Positions 56,787 through 64,000 of a stretch of 64,000 bases of DNA are shown here, in pieces. The DNA comes from Phytoactinopolyspora mesophila. Lineage in GTDB: Bacteria; Actinomycetota; Actinomycetes; Jiangellales; Jiangellaceae. The stretch covers positions 1-64,000 of the forward strand of contig NZ_WLZY01000003.1 of assembly GCF_010122465.1 (NCBI RefSeq). The letters are read 5' to 3'. Positions within the stretch are counted from its first letter, which is position 1; each line of letters starts with the position of its first letter. The notes beneath the pieces are model-generated. The model worked only from the letters and a program-made list of their open reading frames with translations, was not told the DNA's origin and made no database searches. The translations under genes were made by a program, and so were the position numbers.

Positions 56787-58013
56787 TCAGGTGCGCACAG
56801 TCATACCGTCCAGCGCCTCCGGCGCCCGGTGCCGCTCTTCGACCAGCATGGCCCGGTGACCATCGAGCCTGCCATCGAGCATCGCCTCGGCCAGCCAGGC
56901 GATGTGGGCTGCGGGGCCCTGGAGAACTCCTTCGGCGACGCCCTCGATCCGGTCCGTGACACCGATGTAGCCGCTCAGTTCTAGCTGCTGGGCGGCCTGG
57001 ACCAGGGCCGATACGGCCCCGTCCAGGTCGGGAATCGCCTCGGCACGAAAGTCGACAGCGACCTGATCCTGGAGTTCGGCAAGGTCGATGTCGTCTTCAC
57101 GCGCGTGGTGGCTCAGGATGACATCGCCCATCTGCTGGCTGAGCTCGTCGGAGACGTCGCCCTGAACGGCAAGGCCGGGTCGCTCGGAGAACTCGACCAC
57201 CCAGGCGTCCTGCCCGCTTGCCGGGCGCCGATGATCACTAGCCACGATGTCGACGGCCGCGACGGTCAACCCTGGCAACGCGTGAACGGCGTCGATCGCC
57301 AGCTGTTGCAAGGTCGGGTGGGTCTCGCCGAGAATGTCACGTCCTTCACCACCTGAGTCCGAGCCGGGCGGCCCAGAACAATGCACGACGGAGCGCACCA
57401 GGCCGCCGACGACGAGGAAGCGCAGATACTCACCACGGACGCGTTCTTCGACGAGGAAACGGTAACCGGGCGGGACGACGACGCGCCCTTCCTCTTCCCC
57501 CGGCTCGCGTAGTTCGGTCAGCGCGTAGGCTGCACGGGTGAACGTTGCCCGCTCAGTGGGTGGTGTACGGAGATAATCGATAGCGGCGTCGAGCTGCTCC
57601 TCGTTCTCCACGTCCGGAAACGTCTCGATGGCGTTGTCGCCCATCGCGGGCTTGACCACCACTGGGTAGCCGACACGCTCGGCGAAGCTCTTGGCATCTT
57701 TGATGCCGCGCCCCACCGAGAAGGTGGCGCCCCTCGGCAGCGGCAGCTCGGCGCGCTCCAGCAGCGCCCGGCGCATCCGCTTGTCCTGCGCATAGGTGAC
57801 CGACCCGAGCGTCGTACTCCGCGGAATGCCGTGGATGAAGGCCAGCTCACGAGTCTCGTCCGGGGTGCTGACCATAAGCACCTGCCGGGGATAGAGCACC
57901 ACGTTCAGGCCACGACGCAGGGCCGCCTGATGCACCTCGTAACCGTCGCGGACCTCGGGAGTCAGGTGCTCGACCCCGAGACCGGTGGGCACCTGGGCAG
58001 ACTCAACCGACAT
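56787..58013 (-). CDS. ATP-grasp-like protein with altered metal site (pair partner)
   Basis: 408 residues. It mirrors the 47649 protein along its whole length: SVTYAQDKRMRRALLERAEL, PLPRGATF, YPVVVKPAMGDNA (K121), RFLVEERVRGEYLRFLVVG. The metal motif reads EFSERP (E274, Ser at 276) and the GDG segment is missing. The C-terminal 90 residues look like an acylphosphatase-type fold without the catalytic Arg loop (DFRAEAIPDLDGAVSALVQA). Its start overlaps the stop of the 58003 gene by 11 bases, so the two are translationally coupled and may form a complex. Confidence 0.75.
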   Translation of the reverse strand: MSVESAQVPTGLGVEHLTPEVRDGYEVHQAALRRGLNVVLYPRQVLMVSTPDETRELAFIHGIPRSTTLGSVTYAQDKRMRRALLERAELPLPRGATFSVGRGIKDAKSFAERVGYPVVVKPAMGDNAIETFPDVENEEQLDAAIDYLRTPPTERATFTRAAYALTELREPGEEEGRVVVPPGYRFLVEERVRGEYLRFLVVGGLVRSVVHCSGPPGSDSGGEGRDILGETHPTLQQLAIDAVHALPGLTVAAVDIVASDHRRPASGQDAWVVEFSERPGLAVQGDVSDELSQQMGDVILSHHAREDDIDLAELQDQVAVDFRAEAIPDLDGAVSALVQAAQQLELSGYIGVTDRIEGVAEGVLQGPAAHIAWLAEAMLDGRLDGHRAMLVEERHRAPEALDGMTVRT

Positions 58014-60585
58014 GGACTAGCTCCTGTGGTGTGCGATCGACGATCTCAAAACTGTTCACATCCGGTGGCTGGACGTGGACCGTGGACACCGACGTGGGAA
58101 GCGCGTTCTTCGGGCCAAGCACGGCGGCAGCTGCCAGCGCGCTGGCAGCCGGCGTCGCGCCCACCAGCACCGCCTCGACCGTGCGGTCGTTGACGTTGCG
58201 CACCCAGCCGGTGACTCCGAAGGTCTCCGCTCTGCGCTGCATCCAGACCCGGTAGCCGACCCCGGTGACCCGGCCTCTGATGGTGAGCTTGAGCGCCAGC
58301 TGTTCCGCCCGCTGTTCGTGCGCATCCAGATTGAACTGGCGGACACACTCCTGCATGAACGTCCGCGCCACCTGGCGGGGCGAACCGTAGAGCGGATACT
58401 CACAGTTGCCGATCGCGGCATGTGCGTTCAGCTCGCAGATACCGGCTTGTTGCTCGTCGATGGGTTTCGTGTGGTCTTCGAGCAGGAAGTCGACACCACA
58501 GAACGCCAGCCCGGGAATGGCCCGCACAGCTTTGACACAGGCTTCCTTGATGGACGGGTGCATCTCGTCCAGCACGTCGATCGAATCGCCACCCTGCGAC
58601 AAGCTGCAGGTGTTGGAGAGCAGCACCTGCTGGCCCGGCTCCGGTACCGACTCGAGGGTCAGACCGGCACGCTCCAGCTGATATCGAGCGGCATCGTCGT
58701 ACTTGATCGGGCGGCCCCACAGATGCGGGTTGAGCCGGCGCGCGAGGTTCTTGCGGATCAGTAGCTCGGCGACCGAGTTCTTTCCGTCGCCGACCACCGA
58801 AGCGGGCTCACGAAGAATCGCGGCGATGACCTCGTCGCCGACCACCACGATCCGGTAGTCCCGGCCGGTCACATGCTGCTCGACGATGAAGTCTTGGTTC
58901 CCGAGCTTGCTGTCCTCCAGCTGCTGGAACGCGAGATCGAGCTCGTTCTCGTCCTGGATGTTGGCGACGACGCCGATACCACGCACCCCCATGGCCGGCT
59001 TCACCACGACGGGATAGCCGATCCGCTCGGCATACACGCGCGCGGAATCGTAGTCGCGGTTGGCGAACGTGCGGCCCTTGGGCACCGGTACGCCAGCTCG
59101 ATTCAGCCGCATCCGGGTGGCCTCTTTGTGGGTGCACAAGGCGAGCGACACCGCGCTCGACAGCGGCGAGCGGCTCCACTTGAAGACCAGCTGGTCATGT
59201 ATGCCGTCGGAGGCCACGAACGCACCCTTGGAGAAGCGCGTGGTGGACAACCCGAGCGCCAGCGCCTCACGTTCCAGCAGGTGCCCTTTGGTGCCATTGG
59301 GCCCGAGAGGCTGCAGGTACGGGACTTCGTCGTAGACGTTGGGTGTCTCCCCTGCCGCCCCGGTGAGCTCCACCGGCGTTGGCACAGTGACGTAGTCGGT
59401 GATTCGATCGACGATCGTCTCGTACGGCATGAGTGCGCCTAGCCCGGGCCCCTGCGGCGCGGTGACCTCCTCCGGCTCGTCATCTATCTGGATGTAGTCG
59501 AGCCGGGGCAGCGCCACCGCCAGATTGCGCAGCGCGGCGGCGGCGACCTCGCCGATGCCTTCGGAATGGCTCAAGTAGATCTGAATGTCCGGGTTGGCGG
59601 CCAGCGCGACCTCGGCCAGCTCGATGCTTGCCAGCAGGCCGCCGGCGGCCGCCGGCCGAATGTTCAACGCTCCACTGCCGCCGCGTGCGATCAGCCGGTC
59701 CAGGCCCTGCCGGCTCCACACGCTGCTGCCGGCCACGACCCGGACATCGACACCGGCGCGCGGAGAGGCTGCCGCTGCTGCAGCAGCCTTACGCTGCAGG
59801 TCGGGTAGTTGTTGCCGGTTACGGGGCCGCACCGGCTGCTCCAGGATCACCTGTCGCGGCAGCTGCTCCGCGGAGATCGCCCGGACCACCTGCTCGATGA
59901 GGTCGGCGGCGTCGGGCGGGCTCAACGACCCCCGAAGGTCGATCCACAAGGGCTCGTCGCCGTCACCCGATTGCGACGCCGCGGCCTCGGTGAGCAAAGC
60001 GAGGTTCTTCTCCACGCCAGAGCCGCCGGTCAAGGCCACCAAGCCGGAGACCTTGCCGGCGCGCAGCCCCAGGAGTTCGGCGACAGAAAGGTCGAGGCCG
60101 CGGGCGACGATGTCGAGCAGAGCGGTCTCGATGCCGATCAGCGTGCCCCGGAATGGGATGGCATCGTCGATGCGCCCGGCCCGGCCGGCCAGTTGCCGAG
60201 CCCAGCCCTTGACCGCCTTCTTCAGCGAGGTCGGGCGCGGGCGGGCCGGCGTGGCCTCCAGCGCGGCGGCGCGCAACTCGGCCATCACCTCTTGGACGGC
60301 GGCTACGGCAGCGTCGCGACCGGTGAGAACGAACCGGCGGCCCTCGAGCGTCTTGACGGCCTCGAGGAGGAAGTCCCACGAGGCGCTACCGCGATCTCCG
60401 GTGTCGCCGCCGCGCGGCTGGGCCTCGCCGAGTCCGATGAACCGGACACCCTCTCCGGCAGTGGCCTCCAGCTTGACGAGGTAGTTTCCCCTTGACTGCT
60501 TGGCCTGCCCGTTGCCACCGTTGGGAGTGCGGTACGCGATCGCGTGAACGCGGTCGACGGTTAGCGCCCGCCCGGATTGGTCCAT
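58003..60585 (-). CDS. Three-domain enzyme: enolase-like, cyanophycin-synthetase-type ATP-grasp, acylphosphatase
   Basis: 860 residues. Enolase-like barrel at about 140-370: the EQP metal residue is kept (VILEQPV, about 247-253) but the following D-E-S is VAGSS and no K-x-K is visible. ATP-grasp at about 425-750: VVVKPAMGVRGIGV, VEQHVTGRDYRIVVV, GDG (599-601), ICELNAH. Acylphosphatase at about 765-845, with R779 (GRVTGVGYR) and N797 (GWVRN). It starts 154 bp after the racemase stop. An acylphosphatase could hydrolyse acyl-phosphate intermediates of ATP-grasp catalysis; this is inference. Confidence 0.85.
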   Translation of the reverse strand: MDQSGRALTVDRVHAIAYRTPNGGNGQAKQSRGNYLVKLEATAGEGVRFIGLGEAQPRGGDTGDRGSASWDFLLEAVKTLEGRRFVLTGRDAAVAAVQEVMAELRAAALEATPARPRPTSLKKAVKGWARQLAGRAGRIDDAIPFRGTLIGIETALLDIVARGLDLSVAELLGLRAGKVSGLVALTGGSGVEKNLALLTEAAASQSGDGDEPLWIDLRGSLSPPDAADLIEQVVRAISAEQLPRQVILEQPVRPRNRQQLPDLQRKAAAAAAASPRAGVDVRVVAGSSVWSRQGLDRLIARGGSGALNIRPAAAGGLLASIELAEVALAANPDIQIYLSHSEGIGEVAAAALRNLAVALPRLDYIQIDDEPEEVTAPQGPGLGALMPYETIVDRITDYVTVPTPVELTGAAGETPNVYDEVPYLQPLGPNGTKGHLLEREALALGLSTTRFSKGAFVASDGIHDQLVFKWSRSPLSSAVSLALCTHKEATRMRLNRAGVPVPKGRTFANRDYDSARVYAERIGYPVVVKPAMGVRGIGVVANIQDENELDLAFQQLEDSKLGNQDFIVEQHVTGRDYRIVVVGDEVIAAILREPASVVGDGKNSVAELLIRKNLARRLNPHLWGRPIKYDDAARYQLERAGLTLESVPEPGQQVLLSNTCSLSQGGDSIDVLDEMHPSIKEACVKAVRAIPGLAFCGVDFLLEDHTKPIDEQQAGICELNAHAAIGNCEYPLYGSPRQVARTFMQECVRQFNLDAHEQRAEQLALKLTIRGRVTGVGYRVWMQRRAETFGVTGWVRNVNDRTVEAVLVGATPAASALAAAAVLGPKNALPTSVSTVHVQPPDVNSFEIVDRTPQELVHVG

Positions 60586-60739
60586 GCCCCGTTGCCTCTC
60601 GTGACTCCTAGGATGTTGCGACCGGATTCGCGTTAACGGATGTGCACGGCCGCGTGCGCCTGCCGATTGTACGGGCGCTGGTAGCCGCGCGTCACGTCCC
60701 GCCCATCACCCGGACCGCAGAGGCAGAAATCGCTGGTGT

Positions 60740-61441
60740 TCACCCGCGTATCCGATTGACGCACGCGATTGCCAGCGCCTCCGCGGCATCCCAGGCGGGC
60801 GCGTCGATCCCATCAGGCGGGAGGCCCAACACAGCAGACACATCGGTACACCCGTAGATGATTCCGTCCGCGCCCCGCCCGAGCAGCTCTCGGGCAGCGT
60901 TGCTCAGTATGTCCCGGGCGCCGTCCAGCGAACCCGCCTTCACCGCCCTGATGCCGGCCATGACCGGATTGTCCGGGCCGAGGTCGGTCAGGTCGATGAC
61001 TCGCTTGCCGGATTGAGCCAGGACCTTCTCGTAGATGCCGGACCGGACCGTGCCGTCGGTGGCCATCAGGCCCAATGTGGTGGCATCGGGAGCGTCGCGT
61101 TCGACCTGAGCGGCCACGGCGTCGACGATGTGCACCACCGGGACAGTGGTGGCCGCGGCGAGATCGTCATACCAGTGGTGCGCCGTATTACACGGGATGG
61201 CGATGAGGTCGCAGCCAGCCTCGTCGAGGAAAGCGATGCCCCGGAACATCGCCGGCAACGGATCTTCACCGTCGGCGAGGATGGCATCGGAGCGGTCCGG
61301 AGTAGTGGGGTCGGAGTACACGATGGTCGCGATGTGCTCTTGATCACGAGTAGCCGGCGTATGGGCGGCGAGCTTGGCGAGAAAGTCTGCGGTTGCGGCG
61401 GGACCCATCCCGCCCAGCACTCCGAGCAGCGGCGACATCAT
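60740..61441 (-). CDS. Aspartate/glutamate racemase family protein
   Basis: 233 residues. The family start LGVLGGMGPAATADFLAKLA is followed by the two catalytic cysteines: IPCNTAHHW (Cys 1) and YGCTDVSAVL (Cys 2), so cofactor-independent racemisation is expected. Substrate is Asp or Glu; sequence alone does not decide. It lies between the sugar-associated ATP-grasp gene and the three-domain gene on the same strand, so it could supply a D-amino acid to the ligases. Length is normal. Confidence 0.88.
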   Translation of the reverse strand: MMSPLLGVLGGMGPAATADFLAKLAAHTPATRDQEHIATIVYSDPTTPDRSDAILADGEDPLPAMFRGIAFLDEAGCDLIAIPCNTAHHWYDDLAAATTVPVVHIVDAVAAQVERDAPDATTLGLMATDGTVRSGIYEKVLAQSGKRVIDLTDLGPDNPVMAGIRAVKAGSLDGARDILSNAARELLGRGADGIIYGCTDVSAVLGLPPDGIDAPAWDAAEALAIACVNRIRG

Positions 61442-61521
61442 TCCTCGAAGGCTACCGTACGTACACCGCGTTGATCATGGCCGATTTGCCCCGGCTGTCA
61501 GCCTTGTGGGGAGATCTCCAC

Positions 61522-62718
61522 TCAGATCGGCTCGTCGATTTCGACCGCCGGCGGCTCCGAAGCGAGATCGGTGGTGACTCCGCGCTCGGCATAGTAGGCA
61601 CGTGCCCGGCGATCGGCGAACAGCGGCTGATGGGCCTGGAGGACGTTCATCCCCGTGTTGATGTTCGCCTCCAGCACCACGGGACCCTCGGGCGTCACGA
61701 CGATGTCCCAGCCGATGTACTCCATGAAGGACAGCACCCGCGCGGAGTGCAGGACCAGGTCACGGATCTCGGCCCAGTACGGCACCTCGACACCGGTGAT
61801 CGGCGCCCCGGTATCGGGGTGCGAGTCGAACCACTCAACCGTGTCGCGCTCGGGCAGGCGGGTCGCGCGACCCAGCTGACCGGTGTCCAGGTCGACCTGT
61901 GCGCTCAGGCCGCCGCGGCTCCAGTTGTCCGCGGGTTGCGAGCGATCTGTGCCGATCCGCTGGACCGCCATGGCGATGAACGGTCGGTGATCGTCGTTGA
62001 TGTCGATCATGGTCAGCGCCCGGATGGTGTTGACCGCATGCGGGTAGAGGGCGCTCTGCTTCGGGTGCTGCTCCAGGCCCTCTTCCACGATCAGCGGGCG
62101 ATTCTGCGCGTAGAACACCTCGATGACCTGATCGAGATCCTTTTCTTCGCCGTTGACGGTCCAGCGGTGCTCGGAAAGCCGTTTCACCGCGAAGATGTTC
62201 TTCCCCTCCGCACCGGAGAGAACCTTGAAGAACACCTGTTGCGCGACCCGGAGCCGGTCCAGATACTCGGGTAGTTCAACCCGCTCCTCACCTGGGAACC
62301 GATGCACCGCCCGTCGCCAGTACACCCCGAGCAACTCCGCGGAACGGATGTCCATGGTGCCCAGCAGCAGATGAGTGGTGAGCTTGTTGTTGATGACGTC
62401 CTGAAGCCGCTCGTGCACCATCCGCTTGGTGCGGTACACGCGCTGCAGATCGGACACATACTCAGCGGGATCGTTGTGACCAAGGTCGTACAGGACCGCG
62501 CTCCGGGACAGGAAGCCCTTCAGCCACCACCGGGGCCGTCGTAGCCGCAACGGCGCGTCCCACTCCCGCTCCTTCTTGATCAGCTTGCGGATCGCGGTCC
62601 AGCGCATCCGCCCGGCGCGGTACCGGTGCCGAGTCCGTTTCGGCAGCTTGCGAACCCGGCGCGCAGCAACGCGAGCCCGTCCACGCGCCCATGTGAGCCC
62701 CGTGCCAACTCTGTTCAT
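61522..62718 (-). CDS. Sugar-transfer-associated ATP-grasp protein
   Basis: 398 residues from ATG 62718, with GAGG upstream. It fits the ATP-grasp family found near sugar transferases: YPHAVNTIRALTMID, GGLSAQVDLDTG, and the metal motif VVLEANINTGMNVLQ. The basic N-terminus (RRVRKLPKRTRHRYRAGRMR) resembles that of the small protein at 39789. Such proteins are thought to add amino acids to envelope glycans but are poorly characterised. It begins 34 bp after the preceding gene's stop, so they are probably one operon. Confidence 0.85.
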   Translation of the reverse strand: MNRVGTGLTWARGRARVAARRVRKLPKRTRHRYRAGRMRWTAIRKLIKKEREWDAPLRLRRPRWWLKGFLSRSAVLYDLGHNDPAEYVSDLQRVYRTKRMVHERLQDVINNKLTTHLLLGTMDIRSAELLGVYWRRAVHRFPGEERVELPEYLDRLRVAQQVFFKVLSGAEGKNIFAVKRLSEHRWTVNGEEKDLDQVIEVFYAQNRPLIVEEGLEQHPKQSALYPHAVNTIRALTMIDINDDHRPFIAMAVQRIGTDRSQPADNWSRGGLSAQVDLDTGQLGRATRLPERDTVEWFDSHPDTGAPITGVEVPYWAEIRDLVLHSARVLSFMEYIGWDIVVTPEGPVVLEANINTGMNVLQAHQPLFADRRARAYYAERGVTTDLASEPPAVEIDEPI

Positions 62719-62752
62719 CGTCCTACCTCAACGCGTCCCCGTGTGTGTGATT

Positions 62753-64000
62753 TCATGCGCGTCGTCGCGTCCGGGCCATTTCCAGGACGTCGAGAACCGC
62801 GGCCGACGCGCCCGCCTGTCCCGCTGGTTCGATCGTACGGTCGATGTACACCACCGTGATCGGGTGGATGACCCGGCAGGTCTCGTCAACCCGGCGACGC
62901 AGATAATCCTGCCATCCTTCTCCGTAGAGCGCGTTCCAGCCGGATTCAGGGACCAACGTCTCCAGAGTGACCCCGAACTCCACCGCTTCGTCCACCCACG
63001 ACGGCGGAGCCAACACGGCCGGACGGAACGCGGCCGACATCTGGGCACGTTCGACGACCGCCCGCAGCGTGGCAGCGGGGTCCACCTCTTCGCCGGTGAC
63101 GATGAGCAGCGCGACCGGCAGCCGGTCCGGCGCCGGATGGGTGATCGGCGCCCGCGCCGGCAACGTCAGATCGGCATCGCTCACCTCGAACAGCATCAAT
63201 CCCGACGACGGCGCCACCCGCTCGAGCATCTTGACCCGGCCACGCCGCAACGAACTCATCGTCCGCCGCGCCGCATGCCGCAGCCGCGTCGGAGCCTTCC
63301 GGCGGAGCCTGGCCATCCGGCCGCGCTGCGGAGCGGTCGCGGGTCGCCCCGGCGCCCGGAAGGTCACGGTCCAACCCTCCGGGAGCGGCCAGGCGGGTGG
63401 TTCGGCGTCGGTCGTATCGTCCTCGGTGGTCACCGGAGCCGGCCGGTCGGATACTGACGGCGAACCACGATGCACACGGACACGTTCGATGCTCACGTCC
63501 TTCACCGAACCGGTGACCACCTTGGCGTCCGGCCCGCCACCGTCGACGACGACGATCCGCGACGGCCGGTGCGTAGCCACGAGTCCGTCCAGGCGCAGTG
63601 CCAGGTACCGCCGCCGCTCCGCGGCGGAAAGCTCGGCCAAGCCCCACGGGAAGGTCTCCACCAAGACTTCGCGCCGCTCAACGGCTCCCGCGGCCCGGCC
63701 CGGCTTGGCGACGGTTGGGACATGTGCCACCTCGGCGGCTCGCCACGCCGGCACCACCACCGCACACGGCCCCTCCCCGGTGACGTGCCCAACAACACTC
63801 GGCAACACCGAGCCACCGGTGGTGTCCCACCGAACGTCGATGACCAGTGTGCGCGGCCCATCGGCATGATTCACCCTCGGCCGACGCTGCTCCTTGGGCT
63901 TCTCGGACGAGGCTGCGGATCGAGCCGTGCGGCGGCGGGTAGCAGAGGCACGCGGTGAGCCCGTTGCGCCCTCGGGAGCGCCGATGAGCTTCTCGACCCG
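62753..64000 (-). CDS. C-terminal part of an unknown protein, probably continuing past the window edge
   Basis: From GTG 63874 there are 373 residues, but the frame is open to the window end with no stop (RVEKLIGAPEGATGSPRASA), so the protein may be larger. Near 63874 the sequence TLVIDVRWDTTGGSVLPSVV begins a fold of unknown type. The C-terminal domain (about 255-350 counted from 63874) aligns by eye with the small protein at 39789. The AAGGAG upstream of GTG 63874 would also fit a start there. No known family is recognised. Confidence 0.6.
   Translation of the reverse strand, partial: RVEKLIGAPEGATGSPRASATRRRTARSAASSEKPKEQRRPRVNHADGPRTLVIDVRWDTTGGSVLPSVVGHVTGEGPCAVVVPAWRAAEVAHVPTVAKPGRAAGAVERREVLVETFPWGLAELSAAERRRYLALRLDGLVATHRPSRIVVVDGGGPDAKVVTGSVKDVSIERVRVHRGSPSVSDRPAPVTTEDDTTDAEPPAWPLPEGWTVTFRAPGRPATAPQRGRMARLRRKAPTRLRHAARRTMSSLRRGRVKMLERVAPSSGLMLFEVSDADLTLPARAPITHPAPDRLPVALLIVTGEEVDPAATLRAVVERAQMSAAFRPAVLAPPSWVDEAVEFGVTLETLVPESGWNALYGEGWQDYLRRRVDETCRVIHPITVVYIDRTIEPAGQAGASAAVLDVLEMARTRRRA

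Noticed and set aside
44787-60585. Calling the ligases cyanophycin synthetases (CphA)
   Set aside because: The Mur-ligase-type second half of CphA is absent from all of them, and no cyanophycinase is seen; only the ATP-grasp half is shared.
61465-61490. Half-arm GTTGATCATGG near 61470, resembling the in-gene palindrome at 19036
   Set aside because: No complementary partner arm is present nearby, so it cannot be called a repeat copy from this alone.

Overview
The window is high-GC actinobacterial chromosome. WhiB, DUF3107, DUF3499, DUF6758, TIGR03089, the F420 genes fbiA/fbiB and frequent GTG starts all fit. From memory, gene content and order follow two stretches of the Mycobacterium tuberculosis chromosome: about 1.1-10.4 kb resembles Rv3204-Rv3211 (ATL, moeZ, TetR, DUF3107, ferritin-like protein, rhlE), and about 20.9-37.5 kb resembles Rv3258c-Rv3262 (DUF3499, metallopeptidase, whiB2, fbiA, fbiB). 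The genus cannot be fixed from sequence alone; a non-mycobacterial lineage such as Jiangellales is possible.

Layout. 0-0.6 kb: one end of an IS3-family element. 1.1-10.4 kb: conserved housekeeping block. 10.5-17.3 kb: envelope and miscellaneous genes (L,D-transpeptidase, RecB-like nuclease, PHP phosphoesterase, HNH protein, acyltransferase, lipoprotein). 17.6-20.9 kb: TPP riboswitch, terminator and an ECF-type thiamine/HMP transporter (YkoE, fused ATPase, EcfT). 20.9-27.9 kb: DUF3499, zincin-like protein, DUF5719, a very large glycosyltransferase and WhiB. 28.0-34.1 kb: choline-to-betaine operon betI/betB/betA/betT with a clear operator. 34.2-37.5 kb: F420 genes. 37.5-40.4 kb: double glycosyltransferase and a small partner. 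40.5-44.7 kb: Fic protein, BtuF-like protein, secreted gamma-glutamyltransferase.

The most striking part is 44.8-64.0 kb. Nine proteins here carry ten recognisable ATP-grasp domains. Most resemble the ATP-grasp part of cyanophycin synthetase; one belongs to the sugar-transfer-associated type. Three large proteins join an ATP-grasp to a C-terminal acylphosphatase, and two of these also carry an N-terminal enolase-superfamily-like domain with an eroded active site. A fourth fuses a CapA/PgsA-like metallophosphatase domain to two ATP-grasp domains. An aspartate/glutamate racemase lies inside the cluster and a gamma-glutamyltransferase sits beside it. I infer an undescribed pathway that builds an amide-linked, perhaps D-Asp/D-Glu-containing, peptide or poly-amino acid, possibly attached to an envelope glycan. 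The product and substrates cannot be read from the sequence.

A second theme is palindromic DNA. At least five kinds of long inverted repeat are present. One family occurs three times. Another has two copies with the same core but unrelated arms. One element lies in frame inside the transporter ATPase gene.
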